Part shown: one piece after another, positions 42,353-55,715 of the stretch
Layout of the letters: every line of letters begins with the position of its first letter
How positions within the stretch are numbered: the first letter of the stretch is position 1
Assembly: GCF_016918035.1 (NCBI RefSeq)
Contig: NZ_JAERWK010000008.1
Span: 186,001 to 250,000 of the forward strand
Direction: 5' to 3'
Length of the DNA stretch: 64,000 bases
DNA from: Nakamurella leprariae
GTDB taxonomy: Bacteria; Actinomycetota; Actinomycetes; Mycobacteriales; Nakamurellaceae
Notes under the pieces: model-generated
Told to the model about the DNA's origin: nothing
Seen by the model: only the letters and a program-made list of their open reading frames with translations
Database searches by the model: none
Made by a program: the position numbers and the translations under genes

Positions 42353-45300
42353 GCCAGGCAGTCCGCGCCCAGCAGCGCCTTGAGGTCACCCATCAGCGCG
42401 GACGTCGGGGTGACCCGCAGCCCGTCGTCCAGCCGCATGGTGGTGGCCCGGGACCCGTTCAGCAGCCGCAGGTGCACGGCCGTGGTGCCGGGATGGGCCT
42501 GCAGCACGTCCTTGAGCCGGTCCACCACGGGCTGGGTGCAACGGGCCGCGGCCAGCGTCACCTGCATGGGCCCTCGCTGCCCGGTGTCGGTCAGGTCCGG
42601 CACCGTCACCGACTGGGCGTGCAGCGACAGCCGGTCCTCGGACCGGGCCACCCGGGCCTTGACCAGCACCACCGCGTCCTCGGCCAGGGACAGCGCGCAC
42701 TCGCTGTAGACCTTGGGGAAGAAGGCCACCTCGACCCCGCCGACCAGGTCCTCCAGTGTGGCCGAGGCCCACGGGTCACCCTTCTTGGTCAGCCGACGCT
42801 GCAGTCCGGTGAGGATCCCGCCGACGGTGACGGTCGCCCGGTCGGGCACCGTGCCGTCCAGGATGTCGGTGATCGACGCGTCCGACTGGGCGGCCAGCAC
42901 GTGCTCCACCCCGGCCAGCGGGTGGCCGGAGACGTACAGCCCCAACATCTCCCGCTCGAACTGCAGGCGCAGCTTCGAGTCCCACTCGGTGTCCGGGACC
43001 GAACCGCGGAAGCTGGCGCCCTTGTCCTCCTGGCTCATCTCGCCGAACAGGTCGAACTGCCCGGCCGCCTCGGCCTTCTTCAGGCCGATGACCTCGTCCA
43101 CCGCACGGACGTGGTCCATCAGCAGCCCCTTGCGGGGGTGGCCGAGCGAGTCGTAGGCGCCGGCCTTGATGAGCGACTCGACGACCTTCTTGTTGCAGGC
43201 GGTCGCGTCGACCTTGTCGAGGAAGTCGTAGAAGTCGGTGTACGCGCCCTTGTCCCGGCGGGCTGCGATGATCGAGGCGACCACCCCGGTGCCGACGTTG
43301 CGGACCGCGGACAACCCGAACCGGATGTCGGTGCCGACCGACGCAAAGTTCTGCTCGCTGGCATTGACGTCCGGCTGCAGCACGGTGATGCCCATCGACC
43401 GGCACTCGGCCAGATAGACGGCCATCTTGTCCTTGTCGTCACCCACCGAGGTGAGCAGAGCGGCCATGTACTCGGCCGGGTAGTTGGCCTTGAGGTAGGC
43501 CGTCCAGTACGAGACCAGACCGTAGGCGGCCGAGTGCGCCTTGTTGAACGCGTAGTCGGAGAACGGCAGCAGGATGTCCCACAGCGTCTGCACGGCGCTC
43601 GCTGAAAAACCCTGTGTAGCCATTCCATTCGAGAACTTCTCGAACTGGGCGTCCAGTTCGGACTTCTTCTTCTTCCCCATGGCCCGGCGCAGCAGGTCGG
43701 CGGCGCCCAGCGAGTACCCGGCCACCTGCTGGGCGATGGCCATGACCTGCTCCTGGTACACGATCAACCCGTAGGTGTCGCCCAGGGTCTCCTGGAGCGG
43801 CTCCTCCAGCTCCGGGTGGATCGGGACCACCGGCTTGCGGCCGTTCTTGCGGTCGGCGTACTCGTTGTGCGAGTTGGCGCCCATCGGGCCGGGCCGGTAG
43901 AGCGCGCCCACGGCCGAGATGTCCTCGAAGTTGTCCGGCCGCATGGACCGCAGCAGCGCCCGCATCGGCCCGCCGTCCAGCTGGAACACCCCGAGCGTGT
44001 CGCCCTTGGCCAGCAGCGCGAAGGTGGCCGGGTCGTCCAGCGCCAGGGTCTCCAGCACCACCGTCTCGCCGCGGTTGGCCTTGATGTTGGCCAGCGCGTC
44101 GTCCAGGACGGTGAGGTTGCGCAGCCCCAGGAAGTCCATCTTGATCAACCCGAGCTTCTCGCAGGTCGGGTAGTCGAACTGGGTGATGATCGCGCCGTCC
44201 TGCTCGCGGCGCATGATCGGGATGAGGTCGAGCAGCGGTTCGGAGGACATGATCACGCCGGCGGCGTGCACGCCCCACTGCCGCTTGAGCCCCTCGAGCC
44301 CCTTGGCCGTCTCGACCACGGTGCGGACCTCGGCGTCGGCCTCGACCAGCGCGCGGAACTCGCCGCCCTCGGAGTACCGCTTGTGGCCCGGGTTGAAGAT
44401 CTCCGTGAGCGGCACGTCCTTGCCCATCACCGGCGGCGGCATCACCTTGGTGATCCGGTCCCCCACCGAGAACGGCATGCCCAGCACCCGAGCAGCGTCC
44501 TTGACGGCCTGCTTGGCCTTGATGGTGCCGTAGGTGACGATCTGCGCGACCCGGTCGTCGCCGTACTTGTCGGTGACGTAGCGGATCACGTCGCCACGGC
44601 GACGTTCGTCGAAGTCCACGTCGAAGTCGGGCATGGAGACGCGGTCGGGGTTCAGGAACCGCTCGAAGATGAGCCCGTGCTGCAGCGGGTTCAGATCGGT
44701 GATCCGCATCGCGTACGCGACCATCGAGCCGGCGCCGGAACCACGGCCGGGGCCGACCCGGATGCCGTTGCTCTTGGCCCAGTTGATGAAGTCGGCCACG
44801 ACCAGGAAGTAGCCCGGGAACCGCATCTGGGTGATGACGCCGACCTCGTAGTCGGCCTGCTTGCGCACCTCCGGCGGGATGCCGTCGGGGAACCGGACGG
44901 CCAGCCCGCGGTCGACCTCCTTGATGAACCAGGAGGTCTCGTCCTCGCCCGCGGGCACCGGGAACCGGGGCATGTACGAGGACGACTCGTCGAACTCGAC
45001 CGAGCAGCGCTCCGCGATGAGCAGCGTGTTGTCGCACGCCTCGCGCAGCTCGTACTTGTCCTGCCAGAGCGACCGCATCTCGGCCGGGGACTTGAGGTAG
45101 AAGTCCCGGGCGTCGAACTTGAACCGGTTCGGGTCGTCCAGGGTCTTGCCCGACTGCACGCACAGCAGCGCCTCGTGGGCGTCGGCGTCGGCCGCGTCGG
45201 TGTAGTGCAGATCGTTGGTGGCCACCATCGGCAGGCCGAGATCCCGGCCGAGCCTGAGCAACCCGTCCCGCACCCGGGTCTCGATGCCCAGGCCGTGGTC

Positions 45301-45879
45301 CATCAGCTCCAGGAAGTAGTTGTCCCGGCCGAAGATGTCCCGGAAGTCGGCCGCGGCGGCCACCGCCTTGTCGTAGTTGCCGATCCGCAGCCAGGTCTGC
45401 ACCTCACCGGACGGGCAGCCGGTGGTCGCGATCAGCCCGGTGGCGTACTCGGCCAGCAGCTCCCGGTCGGCTCGCGGCTTGTAGTAGAAGCCTTCGAGCG
45501 AGGACCGGGAGGCCAGCCGGAACAGGTTGTGCATGCCCTCGGTGGTCTCCGAGAGCAGCGTCATGTGCGTGTACGACCCGGATCCCGAGACGTCGTCCTC
45601 GCCGCCGTCGGCCCAGCGCACCCGGGTCTTGTCGAACCGGGTGGTGCCCGGGGTGACGTAGGCCTCCATGCCGATGATCGGGTTGACCCCGGCGGCCCGG
45701 GCCTGCCGGTAGAAGTCGTGCGCCCCGAAGACGTTGCCGTGGTCGGTCATGGCCAGCGCGGGCATGCCCATCTCGGCCGTCCGGGCGAACAGCTGGCCGA
45801 GCCGGGCCGCGCCGTCCAACATCGAGTACTCGGTGTGCACGTGCAGGTGCACGAACGAGTCCCCAGCTCCTGCGGTCAT
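42349..45879 (-). CDS. dnaE1: DNA polymerase III alpha subunit, replicative
   Basis: DnaE1 is the main replicative polymerase. The 1176-residue product has the PHP domain ([35 protein letters not shown]), polymerase active site [16 protein letters not shown] near residue 416, [52 protein letters not shown], a tandem HhH region and a C-terminal OB fold ([19 protein letters not shown]). All PHP metal residues that can be seen appear intact, which is consistent with proofreading by the PHP domain as known for mycobacterial DnaE1. A 288-bp gap lies upstream. Confidence 0.97.
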   Translation of the reverse strand: MTAGAGDSFVHLHVHTEYSMLDGAARLGQLFARTAEMGMPALAMTDHGNVFGAHDFYRQARAAGVNPIIGMEAYVTPGTTRFDKTRVRWADGGEDDVSGSGSYTHMTLLSETTEGMHNLFRLASRSSLEGFYYKPRADRELLAEYATGLIATTGCPSGEVQTWLRIGNYDKAVAAAADFRDIFGRDNYFLELMDHGLGIETRVRDGLLRLGRDLGLPMVATNDLHYTDAADADAHEALLCVQSGKTLDDPNRFKFDARDFYLKSPAEMRSLWQDKYELREACDNTLLIAERCSVEFDESSSYMPRFPVPAGEDETSWFIKEVDRGLAVRFPDGIPPEVRKQADYEVGVITQMRFPGYFLVVADFINWAKSNGIRVGPGRGSGAGSMVAYAMRITDLNPLQHGLIFERFLNPDRVSMPDFDVDFDERRRGDVIRYVTDKYGDDRVAQIVTYGTIKAKQAVKDAARVLGMPFSVGDRITKVMPPPVMGKDVPLTEIFNPGHKRYSEGGEFRALVEADAEVRTVVETAKGLEGLKRQWGVHAAGVIMSSEPLLDLIPIMRREQDGAIITQFDYPTCEKLGLIKMDFLGLRNLTVLDDALANIKANRGETVVLETLALDDPATFALLAKGDTLGVFQLDGGPMRALLRSMRPDNFEDISAVGALYRPGPMGANSHNEYADRKNGRKPVVPIHPELEEPLQETLGDTYGLIVYQEQVMAIAQQVAGYSLGAADLLRRAMGKKKKSELDAQFEKFSNGMATQGFSASAVQTLWDILLPFSDYAFNKAHSAAYGLVSYWTAYLKANYPAEYMAALLTSVGDDKDKMAVYLAECRSMGITVLQPDVNASEQNFASVGTDIRFGLSAVRNVGTGVVASIIAARRDKGAYTDFYDFLDKVDATACNKKVVESLIKAGAYDSLGHPRKGLLMDHVRAVDEVIGLKKAEAAGQFDLFGEMSQEDKGASFRGSVPDTEWDSKLRLQFEREMLGLYVSGHPLAGVEHVLAAQSDASITDILDGTVPDRATVTVGGILTGLQRRLTKKGDPWASATLEDLVGGVEVAFFPKVYSECALSLAEDAVVLVKARVARSEDRLSLHAQSVTVPDLTDTGQRGPMQVTLAAARCTQPVVDRLKDVLQAHPGTTAVHLRLLNGSRATTMRLDDGLRVTPTSALMGDLKALLGADCLA

Positions 45880-46167
45880 CGGGTGCGGCCCTCCGGTCGG
45901 GTCGGGGCCGCTCGGGCCGTGCGGGATGGGCCGTGCTGGTGGGACCCGATCGTTCTAGCACGCAGCGCCGACACTGCCCGCCGTCCGCGGGCGGGCGTGC
46001 ACGCCCTCCCAGGTGGGACGCCTTCCGGCGTGTCTCACCCTCCAGCAGAGGTCGAGATCCGGCCGGGCGGCACGAACTACCAGCCGAGGACCCTCCGCTG
46101 CCAGGCAGGCAGGCCGGTCGTGGGTCAGCCACACCTCGGCCGTCCGGATCCTGCAGTCCGTGCAATA

Positions 46168-48586
<2,419 letters not shown>

Positions 48587-48616
48587 GCCGACGGCGGCGA
48601 CCGATCGCCGTCCCCA

Positions 48617-48655
48617 CGCGACCCGACGCCGAACCGTGACCGGCGCCGGGTCGCG
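48617..48655 (+). terminator. Strong hairpin terminator after the MFS gene
   Basis: CGCGACCCGACGCC (48617-48630) pairs with GGCGCCGGGTCGCG (48642-48655) along 14 bp with one mismatch and an 11-base loop. It lies 30 bp after the stop codon and GTTTCC follows shortly after. The remaining part of the 183-bp gap to the next gene holds no other recognisable feature. Confidence 0.65.
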
Positions 48656-48769
48656 GGTCCGTTTCCGGGCGTGCCAACCGGGTACCGGAGTGATCAGCTC
48701 CAGTCGTCCAACGCCGCGCGACGGAGCCGCGCCCGGCGGCGCCGTCCAGCCGGGCAGGGGGAGGTCATC

Positions 48770-49228
48770 ATGACCCAGCACACGACCGGCCACCACACCC
48801 GGACCGCCATCCAGAAGGCCGCCGTGGTGGTCGGAGTGGTGTTCCTGGCCGTCGGCATCCTCGGGTTCATCCCCGGGGTCACCACCGACTTCAGCACCAT
48901 GTCGTTCGCCGGCCACGAATCCGACGCCAAGCTCCTCGGCGTCTTCCAGGTCTCGATCCTGCACAACATCGTCCACCTGCTGTTCGGCGTCTGGGGCCTG
49001 GCCGCGGCCAGGACGTACACCGGCTCCCGGGCGTACTTCCTGGCCGGCGGCGTGATCTACCTGGTGCTGTTCATCTACGGCCTGGTCATCGGGCACGACA
49101 CGGCGGCCAACTTCGTGCCGCTGAACTCCGCAGACAACTGGCTGCACCTGATCCTGGCCCTGGGCATGATCGCCATCGGCCTGGTGCTGGGACGTCGGCC
49201 GATCACCGCGGACACCCGGACCCGCTGA
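48770..49228 (+). CDS. DUF4383 four-helix membrane protein
   Basis: This 152-residue protein has four membrane helices and matches the DUF4383 family: AAVVVGVVFLAVGILGFIPG, LLGVFQVSILHNIVHLLFGVWGLAAA, YFLAGGVIYLVLFIYGLVIG and NWLHLILALGMIAIGL. The HNxVH and WLH motifs are conserved. The function is unknown. The start ATG at 48770 has a GGGGGAGG ribosome site 6 bases upstream. The 3' end overlaps the glycosyltransferase gene on the other strand by 26 bp. Confidence 0.88.
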   Translation: MTQHTTGHHTRTAIQKAAVVVGVVFLAVGILGFIPGVTTDFSTMSFAGHESDAKLLGVFQVSILHNIVHLLFGVWGLAAARTYTGSRAYFLAGGVIYLVLFIYGLVIGHDTAANFVPLNSADNWLHLILALGMIAIGLVLGRRPITADTRTR

Positions 49229-50519
49229 CGCCGGTCCCGGCCCGGCCTGCACCGAGCCGGCGCACCGTGTCCCGGTCGGCCGTCCGTCCCGGTGCGCGGC
49301 GCCGCGAGGCCGGGCGGACGGGCCGGGACGACAGGGCCGCCTCGTACACCTCGAGCACCTGGCCGGAGAGCTCGGTCCAGTCGTACCGGCGCGCGGCCTG
49401 CAGCGACGCGGCCCGCATCCGCCCGGCCAGCTCCGGGTCGGCCAGCACCCGGCCGATCGCCGTGGCCAGCGCGGCCGGGTCCTCCGGCGGCACCAGCAGG
49501 CCGGTGGTGCCGTCGCGCACCACCTGCGGGATGCCGCCGACCCGGCTGGCCACCACCGGCAGTCCGGCCGAGAGTGCCTCCACCAGGATGGATCCCATCT
49601 CCTCGTAGATGGACGGCAGCACCAACAGGTCGGCCGCGGCGAGCAGGGCGGGCACCTCGTCGTGGGGGCGGAAGCCGAACCGGTGCACCCGGGACCTGAC
49701 GTCACCGGGAAGAGCATCGATCGCGGCCGCCACCCGCGGTGCGTCCGGGCCATCCCCGACGATGACCAGGGAGGGCGGTCCTACGGCCGGCGTCGTCATC
49801 CGTCCGAACGCCTCGACCAGGGTGGGCACCGACTTCTGCCGGGCGAGCCGCCCCAGGTACAACACGATCGGGCCGGGCACGCCGGCCAGCAGCGGACCGG
49901 GCGACGCCGGGAACCGCCCCGCATCGGCGCCGGACGGGATGACGACCGTGCGATCACGGACGTCACCGAGTCGGTCCGCGGTGGCCGAGGTGAGCGCGAT
50001 GACCGCGTCTGCGGCGCGCAGCGCGGCCGACTCCAGCGGCCCGCCCACCACGCGGACGGCAGTGAGCTTCGGTCCGCTGGCGGCCACGGTGAGCCGCACG
50101 CTGGTGTGCAACGTGACCACCAGCGGACAGCCGGCCCGGCGCGCGGCCAGCAGCGCGAGCGGTAGTGCGACCAGGTCTTCCCCCTGGTGGGCGTGCACCA
50201 GGTCGACCGGCCCGGCGCGGAGCGCCGGTGCCAGCGCCGCCGCGGCCCAGGCCTGGCGCAGATGCCGGATCGGCAGTCCGACCCGGTGGATCCGGGCGTG
50301 CCGGCCCAGCGTGGCCACGGTGGCCGGACCACCCAACCGGGAGGTGATCACGGTCTGCCGCACCCCACGTGCGTCCAGCGCTCGGGTGAGCAGCGCCGTG
50401 TGGTTCTGCATCCCGCCGATCGGGTCGTATCCCGCCTGCGCCTGGACTTGGTGCGCCTCTGACACCGGCGGCTCGAACACCGAGGCCAGCCGGAGCACGT
50501 GCCGCGACCGATCCATCAT
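49203..50519 (-). CDS. Glycosyltransferase family 4 protein
   Basis: The 438-residue protein is a GT-B fold glycosyltransferase. The N-terminal half has GGMQNHTALLTRALDARG and VDLVHAHQGEDLVALPLA. The C-terminal half has PIVLYLGRLARQKSVPTLVEAF, LVIVGDGPD, PSIYEEMGSILVEALSAGLPVVA with the EX7E catalytic motif, and GGIPQVVRDGTTGLLVPPED. It probably transfers a hexose from a nucleotide sugar to a glycan or lipid; donor and acceptor are unknown. The last 45 residues are Arg/Gly-rich and lie partly antisense to the DUF4383 gene. The 208-bp gap at 50520-50727 shows no feature I can name beyond short CGTCCG repeats. Confidence 0.88.
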   Translation of the reverse strand: MMDRSRHVLRLASVFEPPVSEAHQVQAQAGYDPIGGMQNHTALLTRALDARGVRQTVITSRLGGPATVATLGRHARIHRVGLPIRHLRQAWAAAALAPALRAGPVDLVHAHQGEDLVALPLALLAARRAGCPLVVTLHTSVRLTVAASGPKLTAVRVVGGPLESAALRAADAVIALTSATADRLGDVRDRTVVIPSGADAGRFPASPGPLLAGVPGPIVLYLGRLARQKSVPTLVEAFGRMTTPAVGPPSLVIVGDGPDAPRVAAAIDALPGDVRSRVHRFGFRPHDEVPALLAAADLLVLPSIYEEMGSILVEALSAGLPVVASRVGGIPQVVRDGTTGLLVPPEDPAALATAIGRVLADPELAGRMRAASLQAARRYDWTELSGQVLEVYEAALSSRPVRPASRRRAPGRTADRDTVRRLGAGRAGTGVSGSGCPR

Positions 50520-50727
50520 GGCCTCCTCGACACACGGGTACCGGTGAACACCCGGGCAGTCGGCGACCCGACTCGGTGGCGACCCGCGGATGTCCGATCA
50601 TCATCGCCGCCGATCGTCCGGAACGTCCGACACGACGTCTCGCAGCGCACCGCCCGGCTGCGGACGAGCACCTCGCGGGGCGTCCGCCCACACGATGTCA
50701 CGCAAAGTCCGGTAGACATGACGCTCC

Positions 50728-52689
50728 GTGACCACCAGAGTGTGTCGCATGTGGTGGAACCTGATCCTGTCGCTGCTGCTCATGGGCGTGCTCGGCGTGG
50801 TGACCGGCCGGGTGCTGGGCATCCGGCGCGGGCCGGCCCGGGCCATCACCGCGGGCCTGCTCGGCTGGATCATCGGCCAGATCTGCACCGGGGCCCTGGC
50901 ACCCGGCGAGATCAGCGTCCGGGAACGGCTCGAGTTCGGCCTCGCCGACCTGGGGTTCGCCTTCCTGGCCACCATGCTGCTGTCCGTCGGGCTGGAACTG
51001 CTGCTGCGGCCGCGTCGGCCCACTGCCCGGCTGTCGCTGGCCAACCGGATGCGGGCGGGCAGCACGGTGGCGCGGCGGATCTGGCAGGTCACCCGGATCG
51101 CCCAGCGGCAGGGGCTCACCGGCTGGCGCGTCGCCTCCCGGGCCGGGCTGGGTACCCCGGAGACCGCGCGGCGGATCCGGTTGTTCCTGGAGGAGGCCGG
51201 CGGCGTGTTCGTGAAGTTCGGGCAGATCGCCGCCACCCGGTCCGATCTGCTGCCGCCCGGTCTGGTCGAGGAGCTCTCCCACCTGCAGGCCCGGGTCCGT
51301 CCGTTCCCGGTCGAGGACGTGCTCGAGGAGATCGAGGACGAGTTGCGCGCGCCGGTCGCCGAGCTGTTCCCCGCGTTCGACCCGGTACCGCTCGCCGCGG
51401 CCTCCATCGGGCAGATCCACAGCGCCCGGCTGCCGGACGGCCGCGACGTGGTGGTCAAGGTCCGTCGTCCGGGCGTCGAGATCAACGTGGCCCGGGACAC
51501 CGCCGTGCTGCGCTGGGTGAGCAAGGTGGCGGTGCGCCGCTCGGCCGCGGCCCGGCAGCTGGGCCTGGTCCAGCTGGCCGACGAGGTGGTCAGCTCGCTG
51601 CGCCGCGAGCTGGACTTCGTGCACGAGGCGGCCAACGGGCGCGCATTCCGCGACACCCTGCCGCCGGTGCCGGGGGTGCAGGTGCCCGCGGTGGTCGAGA
51701 CGGTCTCGACCACCGGCGTGCTGGTGCTGGAACGGGTGGAGGGGCGACCGCTGTCCGATCCTCAGGCGCTCGTCGACGCCGAGTCGATGGGCGTGGACCG
51801 GGCCGACCTGGCCGCCCGGCTGTTCCGGTCGTTCCTCGGCTCGGTGATCCGGACCGGGATCTTCCATGCCGACCCGCACCCGGGCAACGTGCTGCTGGAC
51901 CGGCAGGGCACGCTGTGGCTCATCGACTTCGGCGCGGTCGGCATCCTCGACCCGGTCACCCACGAGGCGGTGGCCCTGATGGGCATCGGCGTCTCGACCG
52001 GCGAGCCGAGCCTGGTCACCCGAGCCCTGCGGACCATGGCCGGCGGCAGCGGTCACGCCATCGACAGCGACACCCTGACCGCGGAGCTCAGCCGGCTGCT
52101 CTCCGAGCAGCGGCACGCCGGCGGCTTCGACCCGCGGGTGCTGCAGCAGATCATCGACGTGATGGGCCACCACCAGATCCCGGTGCCCCCGGCGCTGACC
52201 ATCCTGGGCCGGGCCATGGTCACCATCGAGGGCACCCTGCGGGTGATCAGCCCGAGGTTCGACGTCGCCGCCAGCGCGGTCACCGAGCTCGGCGGCCGGG
52301 ACGCCCTGCCCACCTCGCCCGGCGACCTGCGGGACATGCTCCGCAAGGAGACGCTGCGCACCCTGCCGTCGCTGCGGTCCCTGCCCGCGCTCACCGAGGA
52401 CCTCGCGCTGCAACTGCGCAGCGGCCGGATGTCGGTGCAGGTCGATCCGATCTCCGACCGGGTGCGCAGCGAGGTCGGCGGCTGGGTGGACCGGGTGCTG
52501 TTCGCCGCGGTCGGCGCGGTCGGCTTGCTGGCCTCCACCGGGATGCTGGTGGCCGCGACCTTCGCCGACGGTCGGCCCGGGGTGCTGACGCTGCAGATCA
52601 TCGGCTACTTCGGGTTGGCCTCGTCCGGGATCATGTTGATGCGGGTGGTCGCCCAGGCGCTGCAGCGACAGGGCATCAGCGAGCGCTGA
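50728..52689 (+). CDS. ABC1/UbiB family atypical kinase with membrane helices
   Basis: The 653-residue protein starts with two or three membrane segments (residues 8-30, 36-60 and 72-92), then an ABC1 kinase-like domain: KFGQIAATRSDLLPP (the KxGQ motif), AAASIGQIHSARLPDG, VVVKVRRPGVE, HADPHPGNVLL near residue 380 and LIDFGAVG near residue 397. Two more membrane helices end the protein. UbiB/COQ8-type proteins support quinone synthesis and lipid homeostasis, with weak ATPase activity; the function in actinobacteria is uncertain. The GTG at 50728 is taken as start; the ATG at 50749 is an alternative. Confidence 0.9.
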   Translation: MTTRVCRMWWNLILSLLLMGVLGVVTGRVLGIRRGPARAITAGLLGWIIGQICTGALAPGEISVRERLEFGLADLGFAFLATMLLSVGLELLLRPRRPTARLSLANRMRAGSTVARRIWQVTRIAQRQGLTGWRVASRAGLGTPETARRIRLFLEEAGGVFVKFGQIAATRSDLLPPGLVEELSHLQARVRPFPVEDVLEEIEDELRAPVAELFPAFDPVPLAAASIGQIHSARLPDGRDVVVKVRRPGVEINVARDTAVLRWVSKVAVRRSAAARQLGLVQLADEVVSSLRRELDFVHEAANGRAFRDTLPPVPGVQVPAVVETVSTTGVLVLERVEGRPLSDPQALVDAESMGVDRADLAARLFRSFLGSVIRTGIFHADPHPGNVLLDRQGTLWLIDFGAVGILDPVTHEAVALMGIGVSTGEPSLVTRALRTMAGGSGHAIDSDTLTAELSRLLSEQRHAGGFDPRVLQQIIDVMGHHQIPVPPALTILGRAMVTIEGTLRVISPRFDVAASAVTELGGRDALPTSPGDLRDMLRKETLRTLPSLRSLPALTEDLALQLRSGRMSVQVDPISDRVRSEVGGWVDRVLFAAVGAVGLLASTGMLVAATFADGRPGVLTLQIIGYFGLASSGIMLMRVVAQALQRQGISER

Positions 52690-52692
52690 GGT

Positions 52693-52707
52693 GGCGGCAC
52701 CGCCGCC
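52693..52707. terminator. Hairpin between convergent ABC1 and VOC genes
   Basis: GGCGGC-ACC-GCCGCC forms a 6-bp stem 4 bp after the ABC1-kinase stop and 22 bp from the stop of the convergent VOC gene. It can act in both directions. There is no U tract. Confidence 0.4.
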
Positions 52708-52728
52708 GGGTCGGGACCGTGCGAGGGG

Positions 52729-53259
52729 TCAGGGACGGTCGGCGACCAGGTCGCCCAGGCCGAGCCGGGAGGCGGCCAACGCCCGCAGCTCCGCATCGGG
52801 CACGTCCCGCGACCGCAGCTCGGCGCGGGCAGCGGCGTACCGCGGCGACGGCGCGTACAGCTCCAGGGCCAGGCCGTCGGGACCGCGGAAGTTCAGATGG
52901 TGGCCCAGCGGCTCGTCCTGGATCGGCGAGTGCTCGACCCCGTGCCGTTCCAGCCGCTGCTGCCAGGCCACCAGTTCGTCCCGGTCGCGCGCGGCCAGGC
53001 CCAGGTGATCGAGCCCGGTGGCGCGGTGGTCGAACGCACCACCGGTCGCGTCGTCGGGCCGCAGCAACCCGAGCGTGAAGCCGGTGCCCTTGTGGATGCA
53101 CAGCAGGCCCGAGCCGAGGTCGAGCACCACGGTGAAGCCCAGGACGTCCACCCAGAACCGCTCACTGGTGGCCAGGTCGGTGACCGTGAGCGCGGCGTGG
53201 TCGACGCCCGCGAACGCCGGCCGCACCGTGCCCGGCACTCCCGTGACGTCGTCGGTCAT
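52729..53259 (-). CDS. VOC family (glyoxalase-like) protein
   Basis: The 176-residue protein has the paired beta-alpha-beta-beta-beta repeats of vicinal-oxygen-chelate proteins: FAGVDHAALTVTDLATSERFWVDVLGF with a metal-binding His, then GLDHLGLAARDRDELVAWQQRL with another, and FRGPDGLALELYAP with the final Glu. Members include glyoxalases, dioxygenases and antibiotic-binding proteins; the substrate is unknown. The C-terminal 35 residues are a helical extension. The 109-bp gap upstream shows nothing clear. Confidence 0.85.
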   Translation of the reverse strand: MTDDVTGVPGTVRPAFAGVDHAALTVTDLATSERFWVDVLGFTVVLDLGSGLLCIHKGTGFTLGLLRPDDATGGAFDHRATGLDHLGLAARDRDELVAWQQRLERHGVEHSPIQDEPLGHHLNFRGPDGLALELYAPSPRYAAARAELRSRDVPDAELRALAASRLGLGDLVADRP

Positions 53260-53368
53260 GACACCTCCCGGTGGCTGGGTCCGTCGGCCATCCTGGCCCG
53301 CCCGGCGGCCGGGCGGAAGAGCAGGCAGGGCCGCCGACCGGTCCGCCGTCAGTGGGCTCGCGGTCGGG

Positions 53369-53875
53369 TCACAGGGCCTGCTCGGCCCAGGCGGCGAGCC
53401 GGCGCTCGGCCTCCTCCGGCGACACGTCCTCGACCCGGGTCATCACCGCCCAGCGGTGCCCGAACGGATCGAGGATCGAGGCGAACCGGTCGCCGGTGAC
53501 GAACGTGGAGACCGGCTCCCGCACGGTCCCGCCCAGCTGCTGCGCCCGGGCCACCACCGCATCGACGTCGCCGCAGTAGAGCACTGTGGAGTGGTTCACC
53601 GACGGGTCCTGGCCAGGCGTGACCTCCGGGGCCACCAGCTTGAAGTCCGGCATGGCGTCGGCCAGCTGCAGGCGACCCTGCTCGAACTGCAGCTCGGCGT
53701 GCTGCACCCGCCCGTCCGGCCCGTCCATCCGGCTCACCACCGACGCCCCGAACGCGTCGCAGTAGAAGTCGATGGCGGCCGGGCCGTCGGTCACCACCAG
53801 GAACGGGGTGAGGCTGGTGAATCCGGCCGGGACGGGCGCGACGGCCGGGGTCTGGGGATCGGTCTGGCTGGTCAT
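53369..53875 (-). CDS. VOC/PhnB-like glyoxalase-fold protein
   Basis: The 168-residue protein resembles PhnB-type VOC proteins: FTSLTPFLVVTDGPAAIDFYCDAFGASVVSRM, AELQFEQGRLQLADAMPDFK, and SILDPFGHRWAVMTRVEDVSPEE. PhnB-like proteins are often paired with regulators and their activity is generally unknown. The ATG at 53875 is 27 bp from the GTG of a divergent AraC-type gene, so the two probably share a promoter region and a regulatory link. Confidence 0.85.
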   Translation of the reverse strand: MTSQTDPQTPAVAPVPAGFTSLTPFLVVTDGPAAIDFYCDAFGASVVSRMDGPDGRVQHAELQFEQGRLQLADAMPDFKLVAPEVTPGQDPSVNHSTVLYCGDVDAVVARAQQLGGTVREPVSTFVTGDRFASILDPFGHRWAVMTRVEDVSPEEAERRLAAWAEQAL

Positions 53876-53902
53876 GTCGGACAGCCTTCCTAGACTGCGG
53901 CC

Positions 53903-54847
53903 GTGCCGGCTTGGACCAACGCGACAGCACCGACAGCGCTGCCTGCGGGGCGGGAACCCGGCCCGGTGAAGGGTCCGGTGCACCGGACCGAGGCGTCCCC
54001 GTTCCGGCTCGGCCGGTCTGCGGTCCCGGATGCGCTGGCACCGTTCGCCGAGCACGGCTGGACCGTCGACTGGTCACTCGACCCGGCCGGCCCCGCCCAC
54101 CCGTCCGCCGTCATCCCGGCGCCGTCCGTGCACGTCACGGTGGAACGGGGCGAGCCGGGCGAGGTGCGGCACGGACACCCGCTGCCCGCCACGCTGGTGC
54201 ACGGCGTGGTCACCCGGATGTTCTCGGTGGAGCTGGCCGGCGCCGGATCGGTGGTCGGGGTGCGGTTCCGCGCCGGCGGATTCGCCGCATTCTGCGGGCG
54301 GGACGTCGATGACCTGACCGACCGGGTGCTGCCGGCCCGGTCGCTGCTCGGACCGGCGGTGCCGGACGACGGCGCCGAGCTGGCGACCTGGCTGGCCGAC
54401 CGGGCGCCGGAGCCGCCGCCGGTGCTGGCCGAGCTCACCGCGTTGCTCGACGCGGTGGCGGCCGACCCGACCGTGGTCCGGGTCGAGCAGCTGGCCGCGC
54501 TGGCCGGCTGGTCGGTCCGCGGCACCCAGCGGGTGTTCCGGGCCATGGTCGGGGTGAGCCCGAAGTGGGTGATCACCCGGCTGCGGTTGCTCGAGGCGGC
54601 GCACCGGTTGGAGCTGGAGCCGGAGCTGAACGTCGCCGAGCTGGCCGTGCAGCTGGGCTGGTACGACCAAGCCCACCTGACCCGCGACTTCCGCCGGCTG
54701 CTGGGACGGCCACCCGGGCGCTACGCGCGGGAGGGTGAACTGGCCCAGGCGCGCGCCGCATGCCCGGATCCTGCGTCGATCTCGCGGATCAGGCGTCGCG
54801 CAGCCGCTCCAGCGCCGACTCCAGATCGGCGGGGTACGGGCTGGTGA
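53903..54847 (+). CDS. AraC-family transcriptional regulator
   Basis: The 314-residue protein has an N-terminal sensing domain (DUF6597-type: [34 protein letters not shown]) and a C-terminal AraC HTH pair: [41 protein letters not shown] and [35 protein letters not shown]. It starts at a GTG 27 bp from the divergent VOC gene, which it probably controls. The last 20 residues are basic and low in complexity and lie antisense to the end of rluD (59-bp overlap). Confidence 0.88.
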   Translation: MPAWTNATAPTALPAGREPGPVKGPVHRTEASPFRLGRSAVPDALAPFAEHGWTVDWSLDPAGPAHPSAVIPAPSVHVTVERGEPGEVRHGHPLPATLVHGVVTRMFSVELAGAGSVVGVRFRAGGFAAFCGRDVDDLTDRVLPARSLLGPAVPDDGAELATWLADRAPEPPPVLAELTALLDAVAADPTVVRVEQLAALAGWSVRGTQRVFRAMVGVSPKWVITRLRLLEAAHRLELEPELNVAELAVQLGWYDQAHLTRDFRRLLGRPPGRYAREGELAQARAACPDPASISRIRRRAAAPAPTPDRRGTGW

Positions 54848-55715
54848 ACTCGACCCAGCGACCGTCCTCGGGGTGCGCGAAACCCAGCGTGCGGGCGTGC
54901 AGCCACTGCCGGGACAGGCCCAGCCGGGCGGCCAGCGTCGGATCGGCCCCGTAGGTCAGGTCGCCCACGCACGGATGGTGCAGCGCGGCGCAGTGCACCC
55001 GGATCTGGTGGGTGCGGCCGGTCTCCAGGTGGATCTCCAGCAGGGACGCGGCCCGGAACGCCTCCAGCGTCGCGTAGTGGGTGACGCTCTCCCGCCCCCC
55101 GGCGACGACGGCGAACTTCCAGTCCGCCTTGGGGTGCCGGCCGATCGGCGCGTCGATGGTGCCGGTGCTGGGATCCGGATGGCCCTGCACGACCGCGTGG
55201 TAGATCTTCTCGACCGTCCGCTCGCGGAACGCGTCCTTGAGCACCGTGTAGGCGTGCTCGGACAGCGCCACCACCATGACGCCGGTGGTGCCCGCGTCGA
55301 GCCGGTGCACGATGCCCTGTCGCTCGGCCGATCCCGAGGTGGTCACCGGGATGCCGAGGGCGGCCAGCCCACCGGTCACGGTGGGCCCGTCCCAGCCCGG
55401 GCTGGGGTGCGCGGCCACCCCGACCGGTTTGTCGATCACCACGATGTCGGCGTCCCGGTACAGCACGGTCATGCCGTGCACCTCGCGCGGCACCTCGACC
55501 GCCGGCCTCGGCGGGTCCGGCAGGGTGACGACCAGCATCGCGTCCGCGACCAGCTGGTCGGAGCGCTTGGCCGGCGAGCCGTCGACCAGCACGTCCCCGG
55601 CATCGACCATCCCGGCCACCGTCGTCCGGCTCAGCCCGAGCAACCGGGCCAGCCCGGCATCCACCCGCATGCCGACCAGCCCGTCGGGCACCGGCAGCGC
55701 TCGCGTCTCACCCAC
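54789..55715 (-). CDS. RluA/RluD-family pseudouridine synthase
   Basis: The 308-residue enzyme has an S4 RNA-binding domain ([29 protein letters not shown]) and a pseudouridine synthase domain with catalytic Asp in [17 protein letters not shown], then [11 protein letters not shown] and [12 protein letters not shown]. RluD modifies 23S rRNA helix 69; another site is possible in this family. The GTG start overlaps the lspA stop by 8 bp. The lspA-rluD pairing is widespread in bacteria. Confidence 0.94.
   Translation of the reverse strand: MGETRALPVPDGLVGMRVDAGLARLLGLSRTTVAGMVDAGDVLVDGSPAKRSDQLVADAMLVVTLPDPPRPAVEVPREVHGMTVLYRDADIVVIDKPVGVAAHPSPGWDGPTVTGGLAALGIPVTTSGSAERQGIVHRLDAGTTGVMVVALSEHAYTVLKDAFRERTVEKIYHAVVQGHPDPSTGTIDAPIGRHPKADWKFAVVAGGRESVTHYATLEAFRAASLLEIHLETGRTHQIRVHCAALHHPCVGDLTYGADPTLAARLGLSRQWLHARTLGFAHPEDGRWVEFTSPYPADLESALERLRDA

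Noticed and set aside
43816-46167. Open plus-strand frame continuous with the TetR gene
   Set aside because: It lies antisense to dnaE1 and has no recognisable protein family; only the part after 46168 is a TetR regulator.
50520-50727. Additional gene in the gap between glycosyltransferase and ABC1 kinase
   Set aside because: The frames there are short and without GC-rich third-position bias or a ribosome site; only short CGTCCG repeats are present.
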